Notes under the pieces: model-generated
The model's database searches: none
What the model was told of the DNA's origin: nothing
The model's input: only the letters and a program-made list of their open reading frames with translations
Translations under genes and position numbers: made by a program
From: Pectobacterium parmentieri
GTDB lineage: Bacteria > Pseudomonadota > Gammaproteobacteria > Enterobacterales > Enterobacteriaceae
Assembly: GCF_001742145.1 (NCBI RefSeq)
Contig: NZ_CP015749.1
Span: forward strand, 1-64,000
Length of the DNA: 64,000 nucleotides
Direction: 5' to 3'
Shown: positions 62,383-64,000 of the stretch, piece by piece
Position numbering within the stretch: the stretch's first letter is position 1
Layout of the letters: each line of letters starts with the position of its first letter

Positions 62383-64000
62383 TTACACCGCTGATAAATT
62401 CCCCTGCATATCAACCACAAAGCGAGTCGCTGGCTCATCGTTGATATATCCCGCGAGGATTTTTAGCATCAGGCCGAAGCGGTATTGCAGGCTTTCCGGT
62501 GGTAGCGTAGCCGTTGGCGTGTAGGCAGCGAGCAGTGCGCGATACTGTTTCACTCGCGCTGCCGGAATATCTTGCCAGGCGAGATCGCTGCCGTTGCGCA
62601 GGCAATACCAGTCGGTCACCAGCGTGAGCAGAGAAATATCCTGTAACCCATCGCTGCCTGCTACCGCGCTCGGTTTACGCTGGTCGGCATCAGGCAGCGC
62701 GTTGGCGCTGATCGGCTCTTTTTGCTGCGCAATCCACAGCAGATCGGCACAGTTCAGCGTGTTGATGAGAGGAGATAGATCCTCCGGCCAGTCTTTTACC
62801 AGAAAACGCTGGCGTACCAGCAGCGCCAGATGGTGGTGCAGGAAGTCGTAATAATCGCGGCTTTTCAGTATGTCACCCAGCGGTTCGCCGGTGCGATCCA
62901 ATTCTTTCTGATAAAACGGGAACAGATGGTTGAACTGCGGCACGTTGCGTAGGACCAGCGTATCAATATCGACTCGGTCATTATGCAGCGTCGCCAGCTT
63001 CATCGCAGGTGGGTAGGCGGCCAGTGACGGCACCGCCACATTCACCAGCGTCCCCTGTGAACCGCGATACACGCCCGTGTCGTTGACGTGCAGATGACCG
63101 CTGAAATGCAGACGGATGCCTGCCGCCAGTGCCTGTTCGGCAACCTCTGGCTTCGGCGTACGCTTGATGAAGCTGTTGCTGCCGAACAGTTGTTTTTCAT
63201 CCTCTACCGTGCCGTCGAGGAAATCGACCAGCGGATAGTGCGAGAACACCAGCAGCTTCTTATTCTGCGCTTTCGCCCGCTGTACCACCGATTTCACCCA
63301 CGGCAGCATGAACGGTTTCTCGATCAGCAAGGCATTCCAGCCGGTGTTGCTGCTGGTGGAGTAGCCTTCAATCCCTTCACGTTTCTCCGGGCCGTCTTTG
63401 ACCTGATACACGTTGGCATCGATGGAAAGTAGCCACAGCCCCGCTTCCGGCTCCACCAAATAGGAGGCATCGACGATGTTCCACTGTTTGCTACCATCCG
63501 GTGAACGGGCGAGATACTGACGTTTATTGAGTTCGTCGCTGTCGCCAAACGGCGTTTCCCAGTGCAGGAAGTCATCGCGTTTAAAGAAACCAAACGGTTT
63601 CATCAGCGGCAGGCCGCGTTCATAGCCGAGTGCCTGCATCTTGGCTGTAACGATTAGCGATTGTGCGCCGCCCAGTTTAACGCCGGGTTTACTGCTCAGC
63701 AGCGTGCTGGTGCCGTCGGCGTTGAGCATTCTTTCCCACGAGTCATCCCCTTGTGGACGGTTGACATCATGGTTGCCCGGTGTGGCGAAGAAGCGCATCC
63801 CGTGACGCTGTTCGTACTGCGTCAGGATGGCGGCGATGCCTTCAACGGTAGGTTGTTGGCCGTCATCAGAATAATCGCCGGACAGCACTACGTATTTCAC
63901 CTGCTGTTTTGCCAGTTCGTCCAGCGCAGCCAGCAGCGCAAAGTAGGGCTCGTTGAAGATGCGGGTCGAATTCACCGAATCTTTCAGGGTGCGAATGGTC
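62383..64000 (-). CDS. Calcineurin-like metallophosphoesterase, 5' part outside window
   Basis: The minus-strand frame stays open to the right edge, so the N-terminus lies beyond 64000. Metal-site motifs are present in order: VVLSGDYSDDGQQ (GDxxDxG), FATPGNHDVNRP (GNHD), LVFSHYPLVDF and HFSGHLHVNDTG (GHxH). About 300 further residues follow the catalytic domain. Members with this architecture are often periplasmic or outer-membrane proteins, but no signal can be checked here. Substrate unknown. It has no clear link to the zinc operon. Confidence 0.85.
   Translation of the reverse strand, partial: TIRTLKDSVNSTRIFNEPYFALLAALDELAKQQVKYVVLSGDYSDDGQQPTVEGIAAILTQYEQRHGMRFFATPGNHDVNRPQGDDSWERMLNADGTSTLLSSKPGVKLGGAQSLIVTAKMQALGYERGLPLMKPFGFFKRDDFLHWETPFGDSDELNKRQYLARSPDGSKQWNIVDASYLVEPEAGLWLLSIDANVYQVKDGPEKREGIEGYSTSSNTGWNALLIEKPFMLPWVKSVVQRAKAQNKKLLVFSHYPLVDFLDGTVEDEKQLFGSNSFIKRTPKPEVAEQALAAGIRLHFSGHLHVNDTGVYRGSQGTLVNVAVPSLAAYPPAMKLATLHNDRVDIDTLVLRNVPQFNHLFPFYQKELDRTGEPLGDILKSRDYYDFLHHHLALLVRQRFLVKDWPEDLSPLINTLNCADLLWIAQQKEPISANALPDADQRKPSAVAGSDGLQDISLLTLVTDWYCLRNGSDLAWQDIPAARVKQYRALLAAYTPTATLPPESLQYRFGLMLKILAGYINDEPATRFVVDMQGNLSAV

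Overview
The window reads as chromosomal DNA of a soft-rot enterobacterium, most likely Pectobacterium. Enterobacterial orthologues are easy to recognise (EntS, FepBCDG, YacL, AlsE/AlsK, YjhH/YjhG/XynR-type, TerZABCDE). The first gene has the domain order expected of the chrysobactin (DHB-D-Lys-L-Ser) synthetase of soft-rot bacteria, and several catabolic operons fit life on plant cell-wall sugars and sugar acids. The species call is inference from gene content only.

Layout. (1) 1-11.5 kb: siderophore block with the 3' part of a nonribosomal peptide synthetase, an inner-membrane ferric-catecholate ABC importer, a Fur-box divergent promoter, an EntS-type exporter and a FepB-type binding lipoprotein. 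(2) 11.7-12.0 kb: yacL. (3) 12.5-20.5 kb: a DeoR regulator followed by a sugar ABC transporter with two permeases, an AlsE-like epimerase, an AlsK-like ROK kinase and a PfkB kinase, all tightly packed. (4) 20.5-25.4 kb (minus strand): a choline trimethylamine-lyase operon cutC-cutD plus two SMR transporters, with no microcompartment genes nearby and a perfect FNR box upstream. (5) 25.5-34.2 kb: a sialidase-fold protein, sodium symporter, DHDPS/NanA-family aldolase, YhcH-type protein, SDR and iron alcohol dehydrogenase, facing a DUF1537 four-carbon sugar-acid kinase and PdxA2. Together they suggest a route for a C7 (or C6-C9) 3-deoxy-2-keto sugar acid. (6) 34.6-40.2 kb: a D-xylonate-type pathway (YjhH aldolase, YjhG dehydratase, GntP permease, XynR-like IclR regulator). 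(7) 40.6-42.1 kb: a DeoR regulator and a HAD phosphatase. (8) 42.1-59.4 kb: a full tellurite-resistance/stress (Ter) island: terZABCDE, the divergent five-gene metabolite module (ATP-grasp, two PRTases, HAD, CitE-like lyase), terW, then terY-terX-terY-terY with a PP2C phosphatase and a zinc-ribbon kinase. (9) 59.5-62.1 kb: a zinc-type ABC importer behind a Zur box, with a 34-residue membrane ORF translationally coupled to the ATPase. (10) 62.4-64 kb: a metallophosphoesterase running off the right edge.

Functional picture: metal acquisition (iron at the left, zinc at the right), stress/metal response (Ter), and four separate carbon-source modules. The main candidates for new biology are the inferred keto-deoxy sugar-acid pathway, the stand-alone FNR-controlled cutCD-SMR operon, the coupled small protein of the zinc operon, and a pair of long hairpin intergenic repeats. 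No tRNA, rRNA, CRISPR array or intact insertion sequence was seen.
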